DNA from: Balanoglossus misakiensis
Taxonomy: Eukaryota; Hemichordata
Direction: 5' to 3'
Assembly (NCBI GenBank): GCA_040954595.2
Contig: CM082593.2
Location: forward strand, 1,240,001-1,304,000
DNA length: 64,000 bases
Shown here: positions 12,901 through 24,147 of the stretch, in pieces
How the letters are laid out: each line of letters begins with the position of its first letter
Numbering within the stretch: position 1 is the first letter of the stretch
Notes under the pieces: model-generated
Told to the model about the DNA's origin: nothing
Databases searched by the model: none
Seen by the model: the letters and a program-made list of their open reading frames with translations, nothing else
Program-made: the position numbers and the translations under genes

Positions 12901-13432
12901 ATAAACCGAGAGAGTCTTGGCAAATAGGTCACATTTTTGTGGGAACATGAGTTTAGGTTTTGCCTCTTATACTAGATTGGTGTCATATTAAATTTCAGAC
13001 GCACGATGTCCCTAATGATTTAAAGATTTCATTTCAGCGGGTAAATTAGGCTCAGGACATGCAGACCATAATGACATACTCACATCCAATTTGTGAAACG
13101 ACGGTTCCCTGCATGTGGCTGAGTTGGTACGTACAATAGCTGAGCCCGGTGAGGATATCAGAGCAGGCAAGGCTTCCGATGAAGTGACTGTTGATGTTAC
13201 TACGAAGCGTTCGAAACTTAACGACGGCTGCGATGACAAAGGAATTCCCGGTAATATTGAGGATTGTCAGAAGTAACAAAATGGTGTAGTAGTACGTGTA
13301 GTAGGTCGTGAACGACACGTTGAGGCCCGTGGAGAGTGGCTGGGTTGGTTCAGAGCCATTTGGAGATGTGTCCGTTCTTGTCGAGAAAATGTCTACAATA
13401 TCGGTGGTTGTTGATGTATTCGCCATTGGCAT
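9971..13432 (-). CDS. Adenosine-receptor-like class A GPCR with altered microswitches (5 exons, 370 aa)
   Basis: Seven-helix rhodopsin-family receptor at the plasma membrane. Exons in transcript order: 13432-13084, 12291-12070, 11271-11108, 10865-10675 and 10157-9971. Phases are consistent and the stop codon is TAG. The N-terminus carries several N-glycosylation sequons (N5, N25, N38, N59). TM1 has Asn63, TM2 LACSD with Asp92, and TM3 Cys122. Similarity to adenosine receptors includes CIYEK in loop 2 (human A2A CLFED), a CxxC in loop 3 and HTNSCCNVFIYA in TM7 (A2A HTNSVVNPFIYA). Deviations are IRY (146-148) for DRY, AWIP (285-288) for CWxP, NVFIY (323-327) for NPxxY, and Leu293 where adenosine receptors have the ligand-binding Asn6.55. 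It has no retinal lysine, so it is not an opsin. The ligand is unknown. The donor chosen at 10675 is the one that keeps frame into exon 5; reading past it ends within about 12 codons. Confidence 0.92.
10383..10400 (+). repeat. 18-bp motif TACATGTACCGGTACTAG, copy 1
   Basis: Two overlapping palindromes (TACATGTA and TACCGGTA) plus CTAG, in intron 4 of the adenosine-like GPCR. An identical 18-mer is at 26927-26944 in intron 2 of GPCR A. Confidence 0.85.
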
Positions 13433-13484
13433 ATGTACTCTCTTAATCCAAAAGCGAAAATAAAAGTTTCTACCAGGGTGTTAG

Positions 13485-13488
13485 CCTG
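13485..13488 (-). promoter_or_regulatory. Probable 3' splice site in the 5' UTR of the adenosine-like GPCR
   Basis: On the minus strand, a pyrimidine-rich CTTCTTTTCAG ends at 13486, so a first coding exon would start at 13485, about 53 bp before the ATG. This suggests a separate upstream 5' UTR exon, whose position is not identifiable by eye. Confidence 0.4.
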
Positions 13489-13499
13489 AAAAGAAGAAC

Positions 13500-16400
13500 A
13501 GACTTTATCGTGAGACCATTCCAAACGCCAGGGGAAACTGAGAGTGAAAACTCTGAGTTCATGTGTACACGCCTTCTGAGACAGATGAGAAGGTCTGCCC
13601 CGTGACGATAAACACGGACGTTATTCTTGCACGCGGTTTAGGTCAAGGTAGAAGAAGAATAAGTGCGTGGAAATAAAATCAATTAGAGCGCGAAAAATTC
13701 CGGGGATTTGGGCGGTGAAATGAAGTGGACTCTAATTCCAAATAAATCACGAGTAAACAACACCGATACTGCAACAAAATGATTTTGTGAATCAATCATA
13801 CAAAGTAGGGGACGTTTGTAAAAGCTTCCCGTGTTGCTCTTGTCAGTTGCTATGGGCAACGTGCAGTTCACCTTTTTGATGGATGAGTGATATGCTTATT
13901 TGCAGTAGTTGCTGCCGCCCCTTAAAAAGAAAACTCATCATTTTTTTCAAGAAAATAATCTCATTCTTCTCAGAACACGCAATTTACTTCTTTGCACTTC
14001 CCGAAAAGTACATGTTATTCCGGCTGACTGAACTTGGCATTTTATCAAGCAAATTATCTCGCGATACCATCTCGTTAACACGAGATCCCTTCGCGTGATC
14101 TCCAGACATTGTCTCAGATCTTTACATAGTATTAAGAGATCACAGATGAACCTTAAGAGCAGAAGAAATACCTTGAAACCACGAGTTAGTATTGTGAGAT
14201 CTCAAAAAGCACAACTGCAATATTGTGTTATTTTTGCTTTTTAAAATGACCTTTACGGATATTTCAATACATGATTGAAAGTGACAAGTAGTGACTTATT
14301 AATGTACATATTTTTAAAACTTTACACAAAGCTCTTGTAACTGTTTATTAACAGCGACGGATTTGACCTATGAACCCTTTAAGATTAATAATTTATCATG
14401 AAAATTCAAATATTTACCGCCATCTACAAAACCTCATCTTATAGTCACGTTATACAATCACACCCCAAAATAATGAACTTTACTCCCCGAACTACATATT
14501 AGAATTTTGCAACTGTGATTTAAACTTTCCTCAAAGCTGAGTAAGAAAAAAATTGGAGAAGTAAACTTTTCAAATGTACAGTCAGTAATTTTTAGGTGCA
14601 TAATATAATAGTTCCTGAAAAAATATAATTTTGATGGAAGATGTAAGGTTTGCTTTTGGCCATTTCATTTTTTAGCATATCTGATTATCGTTGCACGATT
14701 TAGGTATATGGATAATATCACCACATGTCGCTTCACAGCCAGCTATCCAAAACTAGGTCATTGCTCTAGGTGTATGTAGTGAGTATAGAACACACCACAT
14801 ATGATAGCATTGCAATTACATCCGTTAGCTCTAAATATTCAAAATTCATTTAGAATCTCTAAATAGCACTACTAGTACTTAATAGGGAGATTAATTAGGG
14901 CCAAAAATAAGGCATGCATGTCGGCTCTTTAGACGCAGATAAGAGCATTCGCGTTTTCCAAATGATAACGTTAACAATCAGAACCCAAGTTGTCTCCAGC
15001 GGCAAACAGGAAAATTTGTAAGATGCCGGAGGCCACTTTGGTTGTCCCTGAACAGCAATTTCCACGGCAAAATCTTTGTTCATTTACAAATGTAGTAAAT
15101 ATAGTCCCTGAGTGCATCTTAATATTTGCGAAGGATGGTTACTATAGTTCATAGCAATTTGTAGTATGCTCCAATCATCAAAGCAAATATCCTGATGCAT
15201 ATTAAATTCTGCCTTGAAGGTTGCACACGTGGTCATATTCAAACACTAATTCTACAGATGTTAAAAAATACTGGTATCTGCCGCTATATAGGAGAGAAAG
15301 AAACAAATTTTCACAAGTTTTATCGGTGGAGTAATCATTATACAGCCATAACATATTCGGTCGGTTTAGTGCTGACTGTTCGTGATTTTCGTTTATCATA
15401 TCATTTTATTTTCAGGCATTCGTAGCTCACAACAGTAAGATTGTTCAAACACGCAGGCTAAGTGGAAAAAAGCATTGCGATCGAAATTGAGCATAGCAAA
15501 TGAGAAATGCCACAGGCACTGTTGTTTTTGATAAAATCAAGCGATGAAATTCAGTATAGTCAGTGCCGACAGTGTTGCAGTTTGAGTACACATTATATTT
15601 TATCAATGCCAAAATGTATTAGAAGTCCATCAGAGCCCTTTTCAAACGACACACGGCGGCAAAATTATCAATTCACTTAATTTTTAATGTGAGGTATGTC
15701 TATATATGTTGAATCTCAATTCGATGAAATTGGGTTTCTTTTACGAATTCGCATAACTATAGAATTCATATCTTTGCTGCTTAATGTCTTAATCCCTGTT
15801 AAGTATGTTTGAAAACAGCATTAATTTTCTTGCCACAAGAAGTTCATTAATTGTCTGTTGATAATCCATAGTTTTCGTATTCCATAAAAAGCTCACTTGA
15901 TCTTTCATGAACATGACCTTGCAGCATGTTCAATGATGTTGTGTGAAAGTTATGACGTCACAAATTTTGCTGGTATTGATGAAGCCACCATAATTATAGC
16001 GATATACAAAATGTAATATTCTGCTCCAGTGGAATTGTGAACACTCCAATATTCCGAACCCACTCGATGACTTGTCAATATGTATTGCTTGTGAACAAAT
16101 ATTAAGCGGTACACAGAGAGAAAGACCAGAAAATAATCAACATCTGTACATGCAATTTGGCACAAGGAACGACCTTCATAATTTCCCACTGGGGACCGGC
16201 ATATTGCTCTATTCTCACCAATTTTCATATGACGCATTTTTGTCTCTTCAACACCCTGTCTATGTGTTTAGTAGCATGTATATGTGATTAATAGATACAT
16301 ACTCATCACGCCATGTGCCATGAAACTAATTTGTCAGACTGGTGTTGATTACTACCATGGGACTGTGACACATTCAATGATCATTCAATCAGAAAAGTAT

Positions 16401-17686
16401 ACATTAAAATTCTTTCTACGTCATATATATCAAGTACATAAGAAAGTGTAAACATGTTGATTGACCCATCCATCACCAACGATTGAAACAATACTATTTT
16501 CAAAGCCAGCATAGCGTGATGACAGGATATCATTTTTACAGTTGCAATTGGTAATTTGAAAAGATTGAAAGAGTTTGCAAGACAGAACTTTAAGCTCCAA
16601 ATACGTCAGGAAACACACTATACCACACTTCTACAAACCAAAAGTGTGTTGTCGATTTCATTTCCAATGATATGATTATCATAATGTGATTTGACACCTT
16701 AACATAAGGAAAAATCAATTTAAGGTACATAGAATTGTATAATGCCAATGGACTGTCATATAATTGAAACGATTCTCTCGATGCCCCTTGACAAAGCTTC
16801 AGCCTTGGATGTGGTAAATTTTATCACTAAATGCATTGTTCGTGGCCACCTTGTTAGTGCGTTTTGATGGTGACCGCGTTATACTTCTTGTTGACAGACA
16901 AGTTGCTTTGAAATCGAGTTTCCTGTAATTAAATGATTATATTGTTGTTCAGACCCTTCAAAACACGGTCAATAGACATACATTTTTATCGATTATATCT
17001 TGTGCTAGTGTTTAATTAAGTCTTCAATTATCGAATTTACTTTGTATTTCTTTAAAGTACCTGTCACGTCTTGTACATTCTCATCCACCTACCATTTGAT
17101 ATTTAAGCCAACAGTATTCGAATCTGTCTACAGAAACAAGGTTCTGAATTTTACTTCATCAACATGAATCATGGCAAAATATGTGTATATTTCAAGCCCA
17201 CAATTTTACTCCAAAAAAAACCAACATACATTGGCCTTGACAGCCACTGCGGGGTCAAATGATAGCCAACCTTGGATAATGAATGCTTACTTTTAGCAGT
17301 TGTGGAATTAGATTACAGAACTGGAATATTCTACAAACATGTAAACTTAAGCGATGCCTCCATTGCAGCAGATGTATTTCTTTTCGTCAGTCAGTGTGTT
17401 ATGTGAGCACGGATTATGGTATTGCGCAGAGGCACGTCGATTAATTCTGTAGTGTCCCTGGCAAATTCTGATGGTGGATTGATGTGAGCTGTCAACGGGA
17501 CAGCATGAAACTTTATACATCATCGTCAGCAAAAGAGTTGAGAGTTGACCAGCTCATTAACTGATATTGTCTTGCGGAGGTCAGCCGACCGATCACACCA
17601 TCGGTGAACTCGTTTCCCAGTTCAAACATCTGATCTCTTCCAATCTTTGATACCTATTTAACGTGTCTGTCCGTTGTGCATTAAGG
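13500..17686. other. Divergent intergenic region between the adenosine-like GPCR and PPIA
   Basis: The two genes point away from each other, so both promoters and any 5' UTR exons must lie here. No coding exon chain, tRNA or recognisable mobile element was found. The sequence is AT-rich and unstructured by eye. The first PPIA ATG is preceded by a moderately GC-rich stretch at about 17570-17690. Confidence 0.6.
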
Positions 17687-20600
17687 ATGTCAAAACCGCG
17701 TTGTTTTTTCGATATTTCAATAGGCGGAACACCAACTGGACGAGTAGTTTTTGAGGTGAGAGAGGGTTATCTGTTTCTCGAAAGTTTGTCTTATGTGGGC
17801 TTAGAAATACCTACATGTCTGTGCTCGCCTAAGACGTGTGCTTGTACCGGGTATATTCTCAGTATATTGGTCTTTCTCTCTGTGAATGTCTGTTTCTATC
17901 CCTCTCTCTGTCTCTCTCACTAACACCTCCCTCCCCCACTCCCCCTAAGACCTTCAAACAAGCTACTTCATACTTAACTTTGATAAGACGACCTAGTTGG
18001 AGAATGTTATTGACCTCTGTCTTCTACATAGTTAACATTTTACAAATACCTCTTTCTATTGAAGAAACGCATGCGTCTCGCGTAACAGTTAGTCAACATT
18101 CTAACTACACGAAAGAGGTACATTGGTATGTTTGGCTTGTCTTCATAGCGAGTAGGTATTTTGCGTTAAAACTATTTAAAAAATAAAGACAAGATTTTAA
18201 GTGATCGCATTCAGATGGAGCAATCTGGCTCATGACTCCCATTGGATATGGCTTAGAACATGTTTTGAAAAGGTGTACTTTCCACAAATGGGTGTCTAAC
18301 ATCTAACCATGTACCAGTGTTAAGAGTTTCTCCTTTCACGAAACATGGTACTGGTGACTGCTGCATGACTGTAGTCAGTTCCAATGATCCGGCCCCTATG
18401 TACGGTATTAGAACACGCTGTTTAAATCTATCATATTAAATTTTCATTTTTTCTCTCTTTTGTTTCAGCTACGTGCTGATGTTGTACCCAAAACAGCAGG
18501 TAAGAACACAATGTTGATTAACACTAAAAAAATTATATTTATAAGCAGCACAACTTATACAATAAGCAAGGTGAAGGCAGTGTTCTCTCTACTAAAAATT
18601 CAGAAGTAGTGAAGGTATTGTACTCACAGTTAAATGGACAGAAAGTAAAAGATGATGATGACATTTACACTTTAAATTCCCTGAAGTAATTACTCTCCTT
18701 CAATCAATGACTCGTTCCAGTCTGTGTGAAAAATAAAAGAAAATGCAATTAAGGCAAAGAACAGATACGGTTGAAATCCCCCAAAACAAGTAAGATAAAC
18801 CTTTGCTAATATTTTCAGAGGAACGGTGACTCGACCTCATCAATACAGGATGTAGAACTTCATTTCCACAGAACAATGAAGGCATTCTCTAATGCATATT
18901 GTGAATTCAAAAGTGATATATGAGATGAAGATGTGCTCCACAGCAAAATCATTAAAAATTAAAAAGAGAAAGTGGTGAAATATATGAAAATATATATAAA
19001 TAGCACCCCTTTTAATATACTCACCCAAAATCAAATAGAACTCAATATGTTAACCACTCTCAGGTAGCTAATGACGCGTGCATCCATCTGAAGCGATATC
19101 GCGTACACCATCTGCAAAATACACACACTTGTTTACGCTACTGCAAAGCCTCATTATCATATTCAAATGAACCTCCTTTACACAATTTTGCGACCAATAT
19201 GACAGATGTATTTTGCTTAGTCCTTCATAAGTTACACGATATAATAACACACAGACATATGTTACCAGCCCACCATGTGTTAAACTATTAATTTCTATTA
19301 AATGTGATGGTCAGGGCCATTTCTCTGTTTGTACAATATATCCCTGGTCTTTTAAGGTAGTATTTGCTTCAGGGAGAGATTCTCACAAAAAAATTATGGT
19401 GGTCCTCCAAACCTTTCCGTTTAAGTGTACAAGGAGCAAACAGTTCATCAACTTGTTTTCATGAAAATTTTTACTTTTACACGTATACCGTTTGATAATA
19501 TGCACCCCATTCCCCCCTCTCTCCATGAATTAGACCAACCAAGACAGCCATCTTTCATTGCACTGACAGTTTCGATTCAAGAATGATGCGAACAGATTTC
19601 AACAGAGACACCCCGCAGGACTGGATTACTAGATTTCTATAACTAATAATGTGTCAATTTTGTCAGATGATTATTCTCCATTTATGAACACATATGCTCT
19701 CCATCTTATTTCCTGGCAAATCCATCGATAAACGAGAAAGCATAAATGCATGTTATAGTAAAGGTATTATTTGTGAAATCAGTGTTGAGTTAAAAGAAGA
19801 AGAAAAGAAGAACTTAGTAAATGTGACCTGACAATGGACAGACTAATTTTGCAATCCATTTTACTGCGCACCAATGTATCGCGTGATGATCTGTAAAAAT
19901 TATGAGTGCCGAATAATTGACGACTCTCCAGATCAGCATGATACGGTATATTATAGATAATGACAATATACACATGTGCACCAGATGTTTCTAATGACTG
20001 ATTTTATGAGCGACACACTAGCAGGTCTGTCGTTAGCTATTGACAGACAGATTGAACTCCACACAATCAAGCCGAAGTTTTGATTTACATGTACATATAC
20101 CTGATGTTTACAAGAAATGCTTGATTTGACTGGTAGATGGCTCGGATGAAACGCTGCCTTCAATAGGTAGCACAGGTTGCTATTGGCTGCAGTATAATCC
20201 ATTAACATCTTGTTCATCAGCCGTTTATATCGGGTTTGCTGAAGACATGCTTTCCTGGTAGGGTGTTCACTCTTGTCATGATCCACACCTCGAAGCTGAA
20301 TAGTAAGGTCGATGGCCAACAACAGATGCATCACCTGTAATATGCAAATTTACATGACCGGTCAAACCCAGCCAGTCAGTTACCCTATACATTCATGTGG
20401 TAAAATGTTTACCAGTACCTATATCATGCAAATACATGCATATAACTGGAAAAAAGCCTGCCACCCACCCAATATATATTCAATATTCAAAAATTTGCCT
20501 TTTTATTTTTTTTCTCCAGAAAATTTCCGTGCGATTTGTACAGGAGAACTAGGTCTCACATACAAAGGCAGTATATTTCATCGCATTATCCCGGAGTTCA

Positions 20601-21963
20601 TGTGTCAGGGTGGGGACATTACTAAAGGGGATGGTACGGGTGGGAGAAGCATATATGGGCTGGAATTTGCCGATGAGAATTTCATCTTGAAGCACGAGGC
20701 ACCAGGTGAGATTTCAGTCATTACTTTTGTATCCTTTCTCATTCACTGCAGGCAAACAGTGATCTTTGAATAATGATAAAGGAATAATTCATCCTGCTTG
20801 AAAAGTTGCGCAGATCATTCAAAATCAATGATGCGCTTACAAGTGGATCATCAACCGTTATGAAGTGCAGCCACGCCCTGTAACAGTTGAGCTGAGGCAA
20901 TGTCTCTGCATATTGTCGCTGGACATACAATTTCAAGATAACGAGCTGCACAGCCTGTTTTGCACTGTGATAACACCAAAGTTCATTAATAGGTAGAGTA
21001 AAAGTTTGAATAGACGTTATCTTATAATTTCTCCGTCATATCAAATTGACAATGACCCATCCTTTTAATAAATTATGCATGTCTTTCTTGTTATAAATTC
21101 AAAAGAGTTGAGTTGTCAGTCGATATAGCGTTTTTTCTATACCTTGTATGGATATGAATAATTGAAATGTATTAATGTCCTTGGATCATTTTACGCACTG
21201 CCAATCAGCAGGAATAGACAGAGTGTATATTTAATGGAAATTACACTCCACAAAACAACACCATCAAACAAACCATTTGAAATTAAATGTCACTTCTGTA
21301 TCAAAAAGGCACACAATATTCACTCTCTTATGAGAGCCTTCTTATTTGCGAGAGGTCAACTACCACAAAGGAAGCTTCAATGATTGATTTTGCCCTCTCT
21401 ATCTGTCCAATGTTTTACCTAGGAACACTGTCGATGGCAAACGCAGGACCAGATACAAACAGTTCACAGTTTTTTATTTGCACTGAGAAGACAGACTGGT
21501 GAGTAAAAGCAGGGAGCATTCATCCATGTGCTCTTCTTATGCATCACTTCCATTACCCAATCATGTGCATGTTAATTATTTGTTCGCTTTGAACCACCCT
21601 CAAACATCTTTTAGCCCAATCGGCTATAAGAGTGGTTCACTTGGTCCATCAAACTGTGTTATACTATTAAATGGTCTGTGGTTGGTATAATATATGATCT
21701 GTGGGTAGCCAATCAATTTAAGTTAGTTCACCCCTTTCAACGTGACCAATAAGTGCCGCGAGTATCTGACTTTGCCAAATGGTGGCGCTGTTTGCTCATA
21801 CTACCTTATTTTGATCTTGTCCAACAGGTTGGACGATGCACATGTTGTGTTTGGAAAAGTAGTTGAAGGAATGGATGTTGTGAGGAAAATGGAAGCCAAG
21901 GGAACCGAAGAGGGAGATACAACAGCTGTAGTGAAAATTGAAAACTGCGGACAGCTGAAATAA
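17687..21963 (+). CDS. PPIA: Cyclophilin A-type peptidyl-prolyl cis-trans isomerase (5 exons, 165 aa)
   Basis: Catalyses cis-trans isomerisation of Xaa-Pro bonds; cytosolic, with no signal peptide. Exons: 17687-17755, 18469-18499 (31-bp microexon), 20520-20705, 21423-21498 and 21828-21963 (stop TAA). The phase is consistent and the total of 498 bp gives 165 aa, the same length as human cyclophilin A. Active-site residues keep human numbering: [14 protein letters not shown] with Arg55, Phe60, Met61 and Gln63, then [17 protein letters not shown], and [13 protein letters not shown] carrying the tryptophan that contacts cyclosporin. Oddities are Glu59 for the usual Gly and DDA for the usual DGK in the last block. 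The start is the first ATG of the frame. A likely poly(A) signal ATTAAA is at 22078-22083, with another at 22238. Confidence 0.97.
17870..17950 (+). repeat. CT-rich low-complexity tract in PPIA intron 1
   Basis: Imperfect (CT)n runs followed by CCTCCCTCCCCCACTCCCCC, about 115 bp after exon 1. It ends in a CCTAAG that resembles a 3' splice site, but no in-frame exon follows. Confidence 0.7.
18500..20519 (+). other. PPIA intron 2 (2.0 kb), with an interspersed repeat fragment
   Basis: Bounded by CAG|GTAAGA and TTTCTCCAG|A. Its only notable content is a diverged copy of the window's interspersed repeat (19347-19475). The open frames inside it, including one of 127 codons on the minus strand at 19951-20334, have no family features or splice support. 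Confidence 0.8.
19347..19475 (+). repeat. Interspersed repeat family, diverged copy 1
   Basis: Shares the order CTTTTAAGGTAGTA, TTCAGGGAGAGATT, GTCCTCCAAACCT and AACTTGTTTTCATGAAAA with the copy at 37500-37770. The substitutions are scattered, as in an old dispersed repeat. No coding capacity and no obvious terminal repeats. Confidence 0.55.
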
Positions 21964-22932
21964 TTTCAATGTGATTACTACATTGTTCAAAACCACCACA
22001 GGATCATAGTTTTCACGCGATTTCCTTATTCTGCTACCAAAGATATTGTTTTTCTTTTCCCAAACATAGTCAAGCCCATTAAAAATTTATTGATAGTTAT
22101 CATTTTTTATCAAATCCAAGGCTGCTTTGTGTGACATCTCAGTTTTGCATAGTAACAAAACCTTCTGTATATTTTCTTGGGATATTTCAGTTGATTTTTA
22201 GTCATTAAATGACAACTTTTGACATGTTAGTGATGCATTAAAACATTGCTTTGAATAACAATCATGATTTACATGCATTTTTTCAGCTGTTGCAAGTAAG
22301 GCTGGGTGAGTGGACACAACTAAGCAGAAATACATATTCACAGTCGTGTGTATGATTATCTGTTCACACATGTCAGAAACAACATGAACTTTAATGCAAA
22401 CACTGTTATGATATTCACTTAAGAGCGAGTATACTTTTGGTGTAGTGAAAACAACTCGACATAATCCTGGTCGGCAGTCTCAGGATGAGCAAAAGTAGGC
22501 TGCCCTCTAGCGGCAATTTGTAAACAAGGTCACTGACATCACAGGTGGGCCTGGTGCTTTCAATTGAAACCAAATCCAAAGCTATTAAATCTCTTCAATA
22601 CTCCGAGTAATAAAGTTCAACTTTAGAAATAGATTTCATCAGGTGGCATTTTCTTTAGCCCATAAATCAGACGATATTCATCTAATACTACTAAATATGA
22701 AATATAGTTCTACTCTCATTTGATTAAGAATTGGACCCATGTAAGGCACATGCATATGTTTTGTTGAGATTGTGATAAAGGCAATTTCCCTTTTGACTGA
22801 TGGCTGACTGAAACATTTCCAACAATCGATAACTACAATTGATTGCTAGCTGCAGAACAGTGTTTGCTGCATGAACTAGAGTACCGGTAGAAATTATTTC
22901 CGCAAACATACATATAAATTATGACAAAAATG

Positions 22933-22963
<31 letters not shown>

Positions 22964-24147
22964 GCATATACATCAACTACCTTGGTTATTTACTTCACTG
23001 TTAACATTTCCTGTTATGTAAAGCCATCTGCCTTTAGAACGCTTGAGTGGGTACATTGTCCTCCCGGCAAGAACTGAACACTTATCTACTGTAATTCATC
23101 AAATGCATTTCGTATGAGCCTGTTGTGCAGCGGACCATTTTAGTGATTTTTCGACCTTCGTCCTTTCAATTGCAGATGTTCAGAAAATTATTCTAATAAG
23201 GCAATTTTGTACAGTTGTCTGGTAAATCAACATACATGTACAAGTACCATACATAGGAGGTAGTGTAATATTCTTTCTCTTCTGACTACCTTGAAATTTT
23301 ACATTTACCACGCAAATTCCTTCTGGGTAGAAATAAGTGCCACACAAATTCATATATTTGATACCAACACAGTGTAATTGTGTGCAATTTAAGATGGTTA
23401 AGCTGATTCAATGGATTTTGTTGTCATGGCCACTGGCATACAGCAACGCAACACCCTGTTGCGGTCTAAATGGCAACATATACAAAATTCATCCTGCAAT
23501 ATCTACCTGTAATGGCAATTCTTAATATTGTGAACACATACATGTACCATACATGCTGAGAATATATTTCATTTGGTTGTATCATTCTTGATTTGTATTA
23601 AAAATCTCAATTTGACAAACCTTAGATTTGTCACGCTACGTAAGCACGCTGACGCACATCCCAGGTAATAAATTTCACTACAAGTTAACATTTGAACTAT
23701 TTGTTCGTAATGCAACATAAACCCGAAATGCAATAAAGTATGATCGTAACGACCTCCTGATCGTATTTATTTTTTATTACGGTTACAAAGCTTCAAAACT
23801 ATTTTCTGAGTAAAGGTTTGAGCTACACAAAGCCGAGTGATATCTCAGTAATCCACAGGAAATTAAAAATATGCATGTTTGCAACAGCAACATGTAGTCT
23901 ACACACAATAGCTTTCAAGGACAGCTTGACTGATTAGTTGAGTTTGGATTAGTCTTAAGCCAGATCCTAAGATATCCAATTATTTTAATCTGTTATTCAC
24001 AGGATGAATGTTTGTATTTTTAAAAGGTATAAACATTCATCTAAATCTCAAACACACTGGTTTATATTCTGTTTAATAACATTTCTTCTGACCAGTGGTA
24101 GGGCTGTGGCATTCCGGCATAAGCCGACAAACAGACCAGGCACGCAT
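21964..24147. other. Convergent intergenic region between PPIA and GPCR A
   Basis: Holds the 3' UTRs of both genes. Possible poly(A) signals are ATTAAA at 22078-22083 (plus, PPIA) and AATAAA on the minus strand at 23766-23771 (GPCR A, about 380 bp past its stop). It also contains a GATA/GACA microsatellite, a TACCGGTA at 22882-22889 and two TACATGTA copies near 23235 and 23542. No gene is seen. Confidence 0.6.
22932..22963 (+). repeat. GATA/GACA compound microsatellite
   Basis: Four GATA units pass directly into about four GACA units. It lies between the convergent 3' ends of PPIA and GPCR A. Confidence 0.9.

Noticed and set aside
9971-13432. Possibility that this receptor is an opsin
   Set aside because: The retinal-binding lysine of TM7 is absent, and TM7 and loop features match adenosine receptors better.
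19951-20334. 127-codon minus-strand frame in PPIA intron 2
   Set aside because: No family features, and it lies opposite an intron of a well-defined gene.
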